Of a stretch of 64,000 nt of DNA, positions 48,416-55,714 are shown one piece after another. The notes under the pieces were generated by a model. It was not told the DNA's origin. It did not search any database and saw only the letters and a list, made by a program, of their open reading frames with translations. Both the position numbers and the translations under genes were made by a program. Every line of letters begins with the position of its first letter. The first letter of the stretch is position 1. This stretch comes from Paenibacillus eucommiae (GTDB lineage: Bacteria > Bacillota > Bacilli > Paenibacillales > NBRC-103111), in assembly GCF_017874215.1 (NCBI RefSeq), contig NZ_JAGGLB010000005.1, positions 186,001-250,000 of the forward strand, given 5' to 3'.

Positions 48416-48468
48416 CCTGTATATGTGATTATTTTTTACATTAAATGTATAAAGTGAGGGCGCTGACT

Positions 48469-48666
48469 ATGATTCAAATCAAAGAGTTTATTGATTCCGA
48501 TATTAGCTATGCCGAGAAGAAAGCCAATGAGTTTCTGGCTTCTATTACTGAGGAGCAATTTATAGATGTATGTTACGGAACGATGGTGAAAATGAACCCA
48601 AATCAAATGGCTAGCCAGAGGAGTACGATTTTGGTAATCTACAGGACTATCAATGATGGTGGTTAG
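48469..48666 (+). CDS. Cse60-like small sporulation protein
   Basis: The product has 65 residues from the ATG at 48469, which follows GAGGG at a good distance. MIQIKEFIDSDISYAEKKAN and FLASITEEQFIDVCYGT, with a final ILVIYRT, match the layout of Cse60-family proteins: an acidic N-terminal helix, a central beta strand and a terminal VIYR. The family is small, cytoplasmic and expressed under sporulation sigma factors in Bacillus; its molecular role is not known. Confidence 0.65.
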   Translation: MIQIKEFIDSDISYAEKKANEFLASITEEQFIDVCYGTMVKMNPNQMASQRSTILVIYRTINDGG

Positions 48667-48812
48667 CGGGTTAGGTAGAATGTCAGGAAGATGGACTGCC
48701 TTCAAGTTTCTAAGACGGGCAGGCCTGCCATTGAAAGGGGTTGATGCAATCACGCTTGGGTGAGTCTCTTCGGAGACTATGCTTACAAAATAATCCCAAG
48801 AGGTGAGCATCA

Positions 48813-49031
48813 ATGGCAAGTATTAGTCGGGGTAAGGCATTAAACCATTCGCCATCAAGAACGAGAGGCAGCTGTCCTGGCTGTGAAAGAACTCGGATCA
48901 AACTTATTTATGAACGCACGCAAGCTGACGGCTCTGTTCTGAAAGTATGTAAAAACTGTCGTGATAAAAAGCAGCTTAAAAGCAGCACAAGCACGCTAGA
49001 CTTACAAGCGGATGGAACAACAGGGCAATAG
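48813..49031 (+). CDS. Small zinc-ribbon protein
   Basis: The product has 72 residues. Two CxxC pairs (SCPGCERTR near 20-28 and VCKNCRDKK near 45-53) are spaced for one zinc ribbon. The rest is basic and Ser-rich, compatible with nucleic-acid binding. AAGAGGTG precedes the ATG. It lies two bases from the next gene and is in the same operon. Between it and the cse60-like gene is a hairpin with a TTCG tetraloop (AGTCTC/GAGACT near 48761-48776). Specific family not identified. Confidence 0.7.
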   Translation: MASISRGKALNHSPSRTRGSCPGCERTRIKLIYERTQADGSVLKVCKNCRDKKQLKSSTSTLDLQADGTTGQ

Positions 49032-49034
49032 AGG

Positions 49035-49238
49035 ATGAGATATTTTCCTAGGCCGAAGAAGGATCCTTCTCTGAATCCGGGCGTGGAAACAACAGTTTGG
49101 GCCTGTACGAGCCGAATCTGCAGCTGTTGGATGCGGGTGGAGATGTCTTTTGAGCATGAGCCGGCTTGTCCGTTATGCGGTGAATGGATGACTGCAACCC
49201 AAAAGACAGTACCGAAAATCATAAATCCGAGATTCTAA
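49035..49238 (+). CDS. YdjO-like cold-inducible zinc-finger protein
   Basis: The product has 67 residues. The central block TTVWACTSRICSCWMRVEM, FEHEPACPLCGEWM and TVPKI matches the Bacillus YdjO family: an aromatic-x-Cys-(x)5-Cys-x-x-W-hydrophobic-R segment followed by a CPLC pair, which together could bind zinc. It begins three bases after the zinc-ribbon gene's stop. The role of the family is unknown beyond cold induction reported for YdjO. Confidence 0.75.
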   Translation: MRYFPRPKKDPSLNPGVETTVWACTSRICSCWMRVEMSFEHEPACPLCGEWMTATQKTVPKIINPRF

Positions 49239-49295
49239 GTAAGGATCTTAGTCAAAGGATCATAGTCGCAAATGTGTACCGCCGGAGGTGTCAAG

Positions 49296-49439
49296 GTGAG
49301 ATACCCTTTAAAGAAGGACAGCAAAGATAAGGGCAGCAACGATCATATTTTTGAAAAGTTCTTTTTAGGACTCTCAATTGTTTCCACGGCCGTAATCGTA
49401 TTGATGATTGTAGGCTATATCGTTTTTATGTTTTTGTGA
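49296..49439 (+). CDS. Single-helix membrane micropeptide (47 residues)
   Basis: A short frame starts at GTG 49296, five bases after a GGAGGTG site. The first 18 residues are charged (MRYPLKKDSKDKGSNDH), then FEKFFLGLSIVSTAVIVLMI and a further ten residues form one membrane helix, ending at 49437-49439. A terminator follows immediately. There is no signal cleavage site, so the orientation is probably cytoplasmic N-terminus, outward C-terminus. No family recognised. Confidence 0.6.
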   Translation: MRYPLKKDSKDKGSNDHIFEKFFLGLSIVSTAVIVLMIVGYIVFMFL

Positions 49440-49459
49440 ATTTAGTGTATATTTAATAA

Positions 49460-49495
49460 GGCATTCCGTTCAAATGAGCGGAGTGTCTTTTTTTT
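49460..49495 (+). terminator. Terminator after the small-gene run
   Basis: GGCATTCCG pairs with CGGAGTGTC (two G-T pairs) around a ten-base loop, followed by eight T residues. Confidence 0.85.
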
Positions 49496-49502
49496 ATTCA
49501 AA

Positions 49503-49835
49503 AAGAAGCACAAATTTTCCCTATCGCCACTATCCCTTTCCCTCAGAAAATCTACCTCTGCTGGCAGTCCGTTTGAGCTTGTGTTCGTGCGATTGTATGC
49601 GATTGTAGCTAAAGTGGGGGATGGGCAGTAGGTGGAAGTGCGATAGCATTTGCCTTTATAGATTTGTTCCAGCCTCCTCATGCATTCCACTCAAGGGAAC
49701 AAATCTTTAACAACGGCTGGAGCCCACAGCCATTTCCTCTCGTAACGCTCCCAAGTTTCAATTACGCTCCTCTCGCAACGCTCCCTTTTCTCGAACACGT
49801 TCCTCAAAGGACGCCGCAAGGCATTCTTTCTCACT
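49503..49835 (+). repeat. Intergenic repeat element, copy 1 (forward)
   Basis: About 330 bp that reappears, reverse-complemented, at 57047-57310. Shared landmarks in order are GTTTGAGCTTG, GATTGTAGCT, CCTCCTCAT-CATTC, GGGAACAAATCTTTAAC, CCACAGCCATTTCCTCTCG, TAACGC and CTCAAAGGA-GCC. Inside it AGATTTGTTCC and GGAACAAATCT form an 11-base inverted repeat with a spacer of about 25 bases. No gene fits; the open frames across it are not supported by a ribosome site. 49836-50019 after it shows nothing but the leader of the next gene. Confidence 0.8.
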
Positions 49836-50019
49836 TGAAATCTTGGAAAAATAATGCCCGGCAAGCAGAGCTTTTTATGTCTAAGTAAGCCAGGTCGCTC
49901 CATATAAATGATACATAGCTGCTTAATACATACTCTTGGTTCAGGTGTAGAGGCTCGGGTTTAGTGGTTCGGCTTCATACATAGTTATTTTTCAGTAAAA
50001 AGTAAGGGGGTAATCGGTA

Positions 50020-50310
50020 ATGCTGGACATTAAAAAGAAAACGGTCATTCTGGAAATGGATCGTAATGATCTCTGGCAGCTTGCTACAGCACTGAAGGAT
50101 GGAATTATTCATGAGACCAGGCTGAAATGGGTGCGGTATTTTCAAGGTAATGGAGAGCGGGATTTTATTCATTATGTGCGCAGCAATCATCATCTTATTT
50201 TTTCATATATAGAGGAAATGTACGCTTTCCTGGAGCGGGACGATATTATGGAAGGGCTGGAGCGTGATTTAATCGTTCTATTGCACAATGACCGCGGCAG
50301 CGGGAATTAA
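50020..50310 (+). CDS. Small soluble protein of unknown function at the island edge
   Basis: The product has 96 residues. A GTAAGGGGG site precedes the ATG. It opens LDIKKKTVILEMDRNDLWQL (two short strands then a helix) and is rich in Asp, Glu, Arg and aromatic residues; no cysteine, signal peptide or membrane span. I do not recognise the family. It lies 111 bp before the nitrilase-fold gene, which has its own promoter, so it may or may not belong to the same system. Confidence 0.65.
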   Translation: MLDIKKKTVILEMDRNDLWQLATALKDGIIHETRLKWVRYFQGNGERDFIHYVRSNHHLIFSYIEEMYAFLERDDIMEGLERDLIVLLHNDRGSGN

Positions 50311-50355
50311 CGACGATTCATCAGGCAAAGGTCTTAAATTTGATTGAAACAAAGG

Positions 50356-50384
50356 TTTACAGGTGCAATTTTCCAATGTAAGAT
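50356..50384 (+). promoter_or_regulatory. Promoter candidate for the nitrilase/SMC/HD operon
   Basis: TTTACA at 50356-50361, exactly 17 bases, and TAAGAT at 50379-50384, ending 36 bases before the ATG at 50421. It makes the three genes an independent transcription unit. Confidence 0.6.
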
Positions 50385-50420
50385 ATTACTATAAGTGAAA
50401 TCTCTATCCAGAGGTGTGCG

Positions 50421-52202
50421 ATGGTCGAACTTGCTCATGTTTCTACGCTTATTCCCTTTCACAGCGGGCTTCAGGTCTGTGTTTCGGACAGCAGACCGAT
50501 ACAGGTGCTCCAATGGCAGTGTCAAGGCGAGCCGACCGCCGATCTCGTGAGAGGTGTTTATACTACAAATCCTTTACATATAGACAAAGCAGCAGATTTT
50601 ATCCGTTTGGCGAAAGAAACCTGTGCAGAGCTGGTTTTGACGCCGGAGTATTCGTTTCCATGTGAAGTGCTGGACATGATTATCGGGGACACCAAGCTTT
50701 GGCCGGACAAGGGTTCTTTGTGGTGTCTCGGCATGCAGGGATATGAGCGGCAGGAGTTTGCCGGGAAGCTGGAGTTATGGACAAGCAGCGGCAGGACGCT
50801 GGTAGTTAGAGGTGCCTTTGAACGATTGAAGCAGCGCCTCTTTATCGATACGCTAATCTACTTGTTCGTGCTGGATGATGGGCGGCTTTGCATACTTCCG
50901 CAGTTTAAAACGATCCCGATGTCGGACAAATGGAATGAATATGAAGGGAAAGGCCTTTGTACGAGTGATTTAATTTATGTTTTTGATTTATGCGGCAGAA
51001 GCGAGGATCAGAATCGGTTTTTGTCCATTCTATGCTCGGATGCGCTTGGTGTTCAAGCGCAGGAAGTGCTTGATTTCACGCAAGGCAAGCACCTTACCAT
51101 TTTCCATGCCCAATTAAATCAAGAGCCTCGGCATGATGATTTTCGGGCTTTTCGCGGTTGTTTACTGGATCGCTATGCGGGTCGGGATATTCGGATTCTT
51201 ACCTTAAACTGGGCAGCGGGAACGACGATCGAGCATTTACATTTCAGCAAGCCATGGTCTGCCTTTTACAAAAAGACTGCGCGGAGAGAGCTGCCAGAGC
51301 AGCGGCACAGAACGTCCAACCACGCCAAAGGCACCTATTTCGCCCTGCATAAATTTACTGAAATTTGGTACTCTCACCGGGAAGAACATTGCAAGCGTTT
51401 TGATATTAACAAAGGGTTTCAAATTGGCGCTTCCTATGCTGCAACTACGCATCCGGAGCCGATCACACAGGATTACTTCGTGTTTGATACTGAACAGCAG
51501 AGCTGGAATTCCGCTCCTTCTGGAATTCACGGACCTCATGAACCTCATGAACCTAGTGGACCTCATGGAGCTCGCGAACCTAATGGAAATGCTGAACCTT
51601 CCGGGTATTCCATGAAGGCTTTTATTGAAAGCCATGGACAGGATTATGATTATCCATTACATGCAGCGCCGCATGATTGTGATGCTTTCTTTGGGCTTTG
51701 CTTTGGCCACTTTCTGGAAGGCGAGCTTAGTGCAGCAGATGATGAGCTGGTGAGCAGGATGCTGTTTGGATCGGATGAAGAATCGGATCAGAAGCGCAAT
51801 GAAAAGGCCCTCCAATATAAAACTTTGATCAAGCTTATAAAAAAACAGGATTTCCCCCTCGAAATGCAGGAGTTAACGGATAATCACGAGCTTTATTTAG
51901 ACTCTCAAACGGCTGAGGACAAGCTGAAATATGGGAATGTATACCCGAAGAACCTTTCACCGGAGCAGCGGAATCCTTTTCAATCGGCGCTGTTCATGAT
52001 CTCCGAGCATAAAAGCAGGGAACAGGTTGCGCAGCAGGTGGATGAATTGAGCAGAAAGCTCCACCTTAATTTCCGCAACCGGGTGGTTGTCTATTATTTT
52101 TCGGCTGAGTCCAACAAATATGAAAGATTCGATGAGCATCTGCAGCAGAAGAGAATCGATAAAGCGACCTACTCCAAATCTCTGAGTTCCATTAAGGGTT
52201 AG
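50421..52202 (+). CDS. Nitrilase-fold protein, first gene of candidate defence operon
   Basis: The product has 593 residues. The catalytic triad of carbon-nitrogen hydrolases can be traced: Glu76 in LVLTPEYSFP, Lys163 in ILPQFKTIP, and Cys205 in LSILCSDALG, with spacings of 87 and 42 that fit the superfamily. The sequence otherwise departs from known amidases. Residues 368-397 are a His/Pro/Gly-rich linker of repeated PHEP/PHGA units, and residues 400-593 are an all-helical C-terminal domain that I cannot name. AGAGGTG precedes the ATG. It lies 14 bp before the SMC-like gene. Nitrilase domains do occur in phage-defence proteins (for example DRT type 1), so an effector role is possible but inferred. 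Confidence 0.75.
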   Translation: MVELAHVSTLIPFHSGLQVCVSDSRPIQVLQWQCQGEPTADLVRGVYTTNPLHIDKAADFIRLAKETCAELVLTPEYSFPCEVLDMIIGDTKLWPDKGSLWCLGMQGYERQEFAGKLELWTSSGRTLVVRGAFERLKQRLFIDTLIYLFVLDDGRLCILPQFKTIPMSDKWNEYEGKGLCTSDLIYVFDLCGRSEDQNRFLSILCSDALGVQAQEVLDFTQGKHLTIFHAQLNQEPRHDDFRAFRGCLLDRYAGRDIRILTLNWAAGTTIEHLHFSKPWSAFYKKTARRELPEQRHRTSNHAKGTYFALHKFTEIWYSHREEHCKRFDINKGFQIGASYAATTHPEPITQDYFVFDTEQQSWNSAPSGIHGPHEPHEPSGPHGAREPNGNAEPSGYSMKAFIESHGQDYDYPLHAAPHDCDAFFGLCFGHFLEGELSAADDELVSRMLFGSDEESDQKRNEKALQYKTLIKLIKKQDFPLEMQELTDNHELYLDSQTAEDKLKYGNVYPKNLSPEQRNPFQSALFMISEHKSREQVAQQVDELSRKLHLNFRNRVVVYYFSAESNKYERFDEHLQQKRIDKATYSKSLSSIKG

Positions 52203-52216
52203 CTTAGGAGGAAAGC

Positions 52217-55200
52217 ATGAAACTTAAAGAATTGATAAACAGCCTTCATTTTGCTGAAGATGTCACCAGCGAGCGATTTCGTTTTCGCGACGAGAACTAC
52301 AAGGTTTTTAGAGCAAAACGCACGGAAGGAACACTTCCTGGTGTTCAATTATCTGAATATTTTTTTGTGGAAGTTTCCGAGACTGCTATGGAGCTGATGA
52401 CGGGGGAGGATGACCTTTCCTATTTTAGCGATTTCCAGACCAAGCTTTTATCCAAACCGTTTTTTGCTTATAAAAATGATGTGCGCTGGAATCTCTATTT
52501 GATCCTGGTCATTGATAGCTATGAAAAGATAAAGGACAGCAGCCGGCTGCACAAAATCGAGAATGATGCTGACTATGCACGCAAATTTGTCGCAACACCC
52601 GCTGATGTTTGGAGCTGGCTCGATAAGGAATGGCTGCATACCGCAGCCGAGCAGGCGGAGCAGGCTGATCCTGTGCAGGATTGGAACGATCATTTGGAGC
52701 GAGCCCAGTTGACCGGATGCTTAACGCAAACGTTCGCCACAGAGCATGTCAAACAATATTTGCACGGAATCCCCTTTCTCTCCGATGAACCCGCTGCTGC
52801 AGGCCGCAGAGTCCACAATGCAGATCAGTATGAACAGCAAATAGAGCAAATTACATCGGTCGCCTTCGATGGGTTTCGTCAGCATTGCTTTGCAGATGTA
52901 AATCCGATTCAACCCACTCAGGTCAACCTGCTTCATGGTTCTAATGGTTCAGGTAAAACCTCTGCCATGGAAGCGATTGAGCTCGCATTTACTAATGAAA
53001 TCAGGCGCAGCGCCGAGTTCGGGGACAAGGTGGAGGCAACGGCTGTGCAATCCAAGGTAGGCTGTCAAACGGAGTCGGGCGGCGAACTTATTTTTCAATC
53101 GGGAAAATCATTATCGCTGTATAAGCAATTAGCCAAATCCTGGTATGGTGTCACTTCCGGAAAGCAATCTGTGCTGAACTATTACTTTCACCGCTTTAAC
53201 TACTTCGATTCTGAGGCGGCTTACCGCTTCGCGCTTAGTGAGAGCGGGCACGGAGAGCACGAGACATTCGATTACTCCGATAGCTTAAGCCAGCTAGTAT
53301 TTGGCGAAGCTACTTTGGCTACACAAGCCAGATGGCAGCGGTATAAAAAAGAATTCGAGGATCAATCTAAGGTTCTGCACAAACGAAAGAGCGAAATGAC
53401 TTCGGAAAAGCATACTTTGCTGGAGAAGATTGCTGATCTGAGCAGAGCGGAGCCAAGGAAGCCTATTGAAATCGGTGCTCTATTGTCCTCGATACATTTG
53501 CGAAAGCCGCCAACAGAAATTCAGCTGGAGCAGCTCGAGAACCTCAACGTAATATTGCAGTCGGTGGAGCCGCGGCGGAAAGAAATTGTGGAGTTTCCTT
53601 TTCCCGGTGTCAGCTTGACGATTGGACATATAGAAACTGAAATCAAGCAAAGTCAGCAGAAGCTAGAGCTATTGATGAAGGAAAAAAACAGCAAGCTTGC
53701 TTCCATAGAGCAGCTCAGCCTGGAGCATAACCGTATGGCTGGTGAGCTGCGCAGCGTGGATGAACGAAAGCTTTCTATCAAACAGAACATAGATGTTACC
53801 AACGAATATGTGCGGGAATGGCAGGAGCTGCGAAGGATTATTGAACAACCGTCACTAATAGTAGAGCGTCGGGCTTTGGAGCAACGATTGGATCAATTGA
53901 ATCATAAGCTGGCTGTTCTGCACAAAGTTGAAGGCCGCTTCAAACGGCTCGCATCTATGACTGAGGCTGATTGGTCACTGCTTGCTCCTGAAAGCTATCA
54001 GCAGGCTCTTTTGGACCTGGAAGAAACTGAGATGCTTTTAGGACAGGCCAAATCCCGTCTTGAGGGTGCAGAGAAGCTTATGGGCGATCTGGGTACGCTG
54101 TTCTCCCGCCTTCAGCATCTAGGAACAAATTTCCTTGATCTCAAAGAGGAAGCAACGGTATGCCCGCTTTGCAAGCACGAGCATGGCAGCAATCAGGCTT
54201 TGAGTGATGCGATTCATGCAGCGATGTCTGCTAATGTGCAAGGAGAAAGCAATGCGGATGAGCTGCGGAACAATGTGGAGGCTCTGCAAGAAGAGCGGGA
54301 GCAGCTGCGAAGACGGATTGAGCAGCAGACCATCAACAGACAGAATATCGAGCAGCTTGCAGAGGTGTATGAGGAGCTGTTAGCCGATCCTGCTCTTGAC
54401 CTGGATGCAGCGATGCAAATGCCAAAGGATCAATGGCTGGTCATTCAACAACTGCTTACGGAGACGATGGGCAGATGGCAGGAGCAGCAGGATATAGCAC
54501 ACAAGGAGCTGCAAGCTCTTGATGAAGCAGGATATGGTCAGCAGCCCATCATTCGAGCAGAGCTTTTTCAAAAGGAGAACCCGCTCTACAAGCAGGCGCA
54601 GCAAGCTGCCATATCGTTCGACGTGCATGCCGTTTCGAGGCAGCAAGCACTGCAGCAGGAAGCTACGGCCGCCGTACATGAGGAGGAGCTATTGCGCAAT
54701 CAAATTGCAGACTTGAAGCAGCGCCTTCAGCAGATTTCTTTGGAGGAGCTGCGTACCTCTATAAAAGAAAACGAAACACAGCTCAGGCATTGGAACAGAC
54801 TCGCAGAGAGTGTAGAGAGCCTGCTGTCTGAATTTGATCTGGACAAGCGTGTAAATTTACGTGTGTGGGCTATTCAATTGGAGAAGACCATGACACAGGT
54901 TGGTCTGCTTATAGAAAGACAGCGGAACAAACAGCAGAAGCTGGAGCTGCAAGCTCAGCTGGCTAACGTGGACCGGTCGCTGGAAGTATATCAAGGCATG
55001 GAAGCGAGATGTGAGGTGGCTTGCACTACTTTAAATCAATTAGCCGCTCTCAAGGATTATACCGAAGAATTTATTAACAAAAACATTTCAAAAATCGAGC
55101 GGTTCTTCAAAATTCTTCATACCCCCAGGGAGTTCGACGCCATTCGTCTTGAGGATGGAGGACTAATGCTGAACCGGAAGTGGGACGGCCAGTCTGTGAA

Positions 55201-55558
55201 GGCTTATCAAATGTCTTCGGGTCAGCGGGCATCTCTGGCGCTTTCCGTTATGTTCGCCGTGCATCTGGCGGCGCCAAATGCGCCTAAATTTATGATAATG
55301 GATGAACCTGTAGCGAATATGGATGATCTGCATTTTATGAATCTACTCGATTTGCTTCGCGATCTTGCCCTGTCAGGCAGGCAAATTTTCTTTACTACAG
55401 CCAACCCTGATGTCGCCAATCTGTTCAGGCGGAAATTCAGCTTTTTTGAACAACGATTTACCCACTTTGAATTTACAAGACATTCTGGTGAGTCCGTACA
55501 AATTCGCGCTATCAAATATGCACCAGACAAGGAAAGCCCATTATCTCAAATTAGCTAG
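52217..55558 (+). CDS. Rad50/SMC-like ABC ATPase with zinc hook
   Basis: The product has 1113 residues. Residues 1-205 form an N-terminal domain not found in Rad50 or SMC. The P-loop GSNGSGKT is at about 241-248, unusually far from the N-terminus. A long heptad-rich coiled coil follows, with the hook CPLC (Cys649 and Cys652) close to the middle and a returning coil rich in Gln, Glu and Leu. The ABC signature MSSGQRASL is near 999-1007 and Walker B KFMIMDEPVANMDD near 1024-1037, then a TTANPDVANLF segment. This is the layout of SMC-like ATPases in defence operons (Lamassu-type and ABC three-component systems). AGGAGG precedes the ATG. Confidence 0.85.
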   Translation: MKLKELINSLHFAEDVTSERFRFRDENYKVFRAKRTEGTLPGVQLSEYFFVEVSETAMELMTGEDDLSYFSDFQTKLLSKPFFAYKNDVRWNLYLILVIDSYEKIKDSSRLHKIENDADYARKFVATPADVWSWLDKEWLHTAAEQAEQADPVQDWNDHLERAQLTGCLTQTFATEHVKQYLHGIPFLSDEPAAAGRRVHNADQYEQQIEQITSVAFDGFRQHCFADVNPIQPTQVNLLHGSNGSGKTSAMEAIELAFTNEIRRSAEFGDKVEATAVQSKVGCQTESGGELIFQSGKSLSLYKQLAKSWYGVTSGKQSVLNYYFHRFNYFDSEAAYRFALSESGHGEHETFDYSDSLSQLVFGEATLATQARWQRYKKEFEDQSKVLHKRKSEMTSEKHTLLEKIADLSRAEPRKPIEIGALLSSIHLRKPPTEIQLEQLENLNVILQSVEPRRKEIVEFPFPGVSLTIGHIETEIKQSQQKLELLMKEKNSKLASIEQLSLEHNRMAGELRSVDERKLSIKQNIDVTNEYVREWQELRRIIEQPSLIVERRALEQRLDQLNHKLAVLHKVEGRFKRLASMTEADWSLLAPESYQQALLDLEETEMLLGQAKSRLEGAEKLMGDLGTLFSRLQHLGTNFLDLKEEATVCPLCKHEHGSNQALSDAIHAAMSANVQGESNADELRNNVEALQEEREQLRRRIEQQTINRQNIEQLAEVYEELLADPALDLDAAMQMPKDQWLVIQQLLTETMGRWQEQQDIAHKELQALDEAGYGQQPIIRAELFQKENPLYKQAQQAAISFDVHAVSRQQALQQEATAAVHEEELLRNQIADLKQRLQQISLEELRTSIKENETQLRHWNRLAESVESLLSEFDLDKRVNLRVWAIQLEKTMTQVGLLIERQRNKQQKLELQAQLANVDRSLEVYQGMEARCEVACTTLNQLAALKDYTEEFINKNISKIERFFKILHTPREFDAIRLEDGGLMLNRKWDGQSVKAYQMSSGQRASLALSVMFAVHLAAPNAPKFMIMDEPVANMDDLHFMNLLDLLRDLALSGRQIFFTTANPDVANLFRRKFSFFEQRFTHFEFTRHSGESVQIRAIKYAPDKESPLSQIS

Positions 55559-55580
55559 CCTCTAAGCCTAACCGTGCAGG

Positions 55581-55690
55581 CAGAGCAGGCAAGGGCTGGC
55601 AAGGGCAGGCAAGGGCAGGCAAGGGCAGGCAAGGGCAGGCAAGGGCAGGCAAGGGCAGGCAAGGGCAGGCGAGAGCGGACAAGGACAGGA
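55581..55690 (+). repeat. 10-bp minisatellite between the SMC-like and HD genes
   Basis: The unit AAGGGCAGGC is repeated without change seven times from 55601 to 55670, with a one-base variant at 55591 and degenerate units on both sides (from 55581 and to about 55690). The repeat carries no stop codon in any forward frame. Ten is not a multiple of three, so gain or loss of a unit shifts any frame passing through it, or changes spacing to the next start. Confidence 0.85.
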
Positions 55691-55714
55691 GAGGGAAGGG
55701 AGCTCAATAAGTAT

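Noticed and set aside
49664-49888. A 74-codon frame and its antisense counterpart across the intergenic repeat
   Set aside because: They lie inside a non-coding repeat, have no ribosome site, and copy 2 at 57 kb does not preserve the frame.
55581-55690. The 10-bp tandem repeat as a CRISPR array
   Set aside because: Units are contiguous with no spacers, and the unit is far too short.
55574-55714. Treating the Gln-Ala-Arg-Gly-Lys repeat as a genuine N-terminal domain of the HD protein
   Set aside because: The repeat is open in all forward frames, so its translation is uninformative; ATG 55715 has a suitable site. The alternative is kept as a finding because it would be phase-variable.
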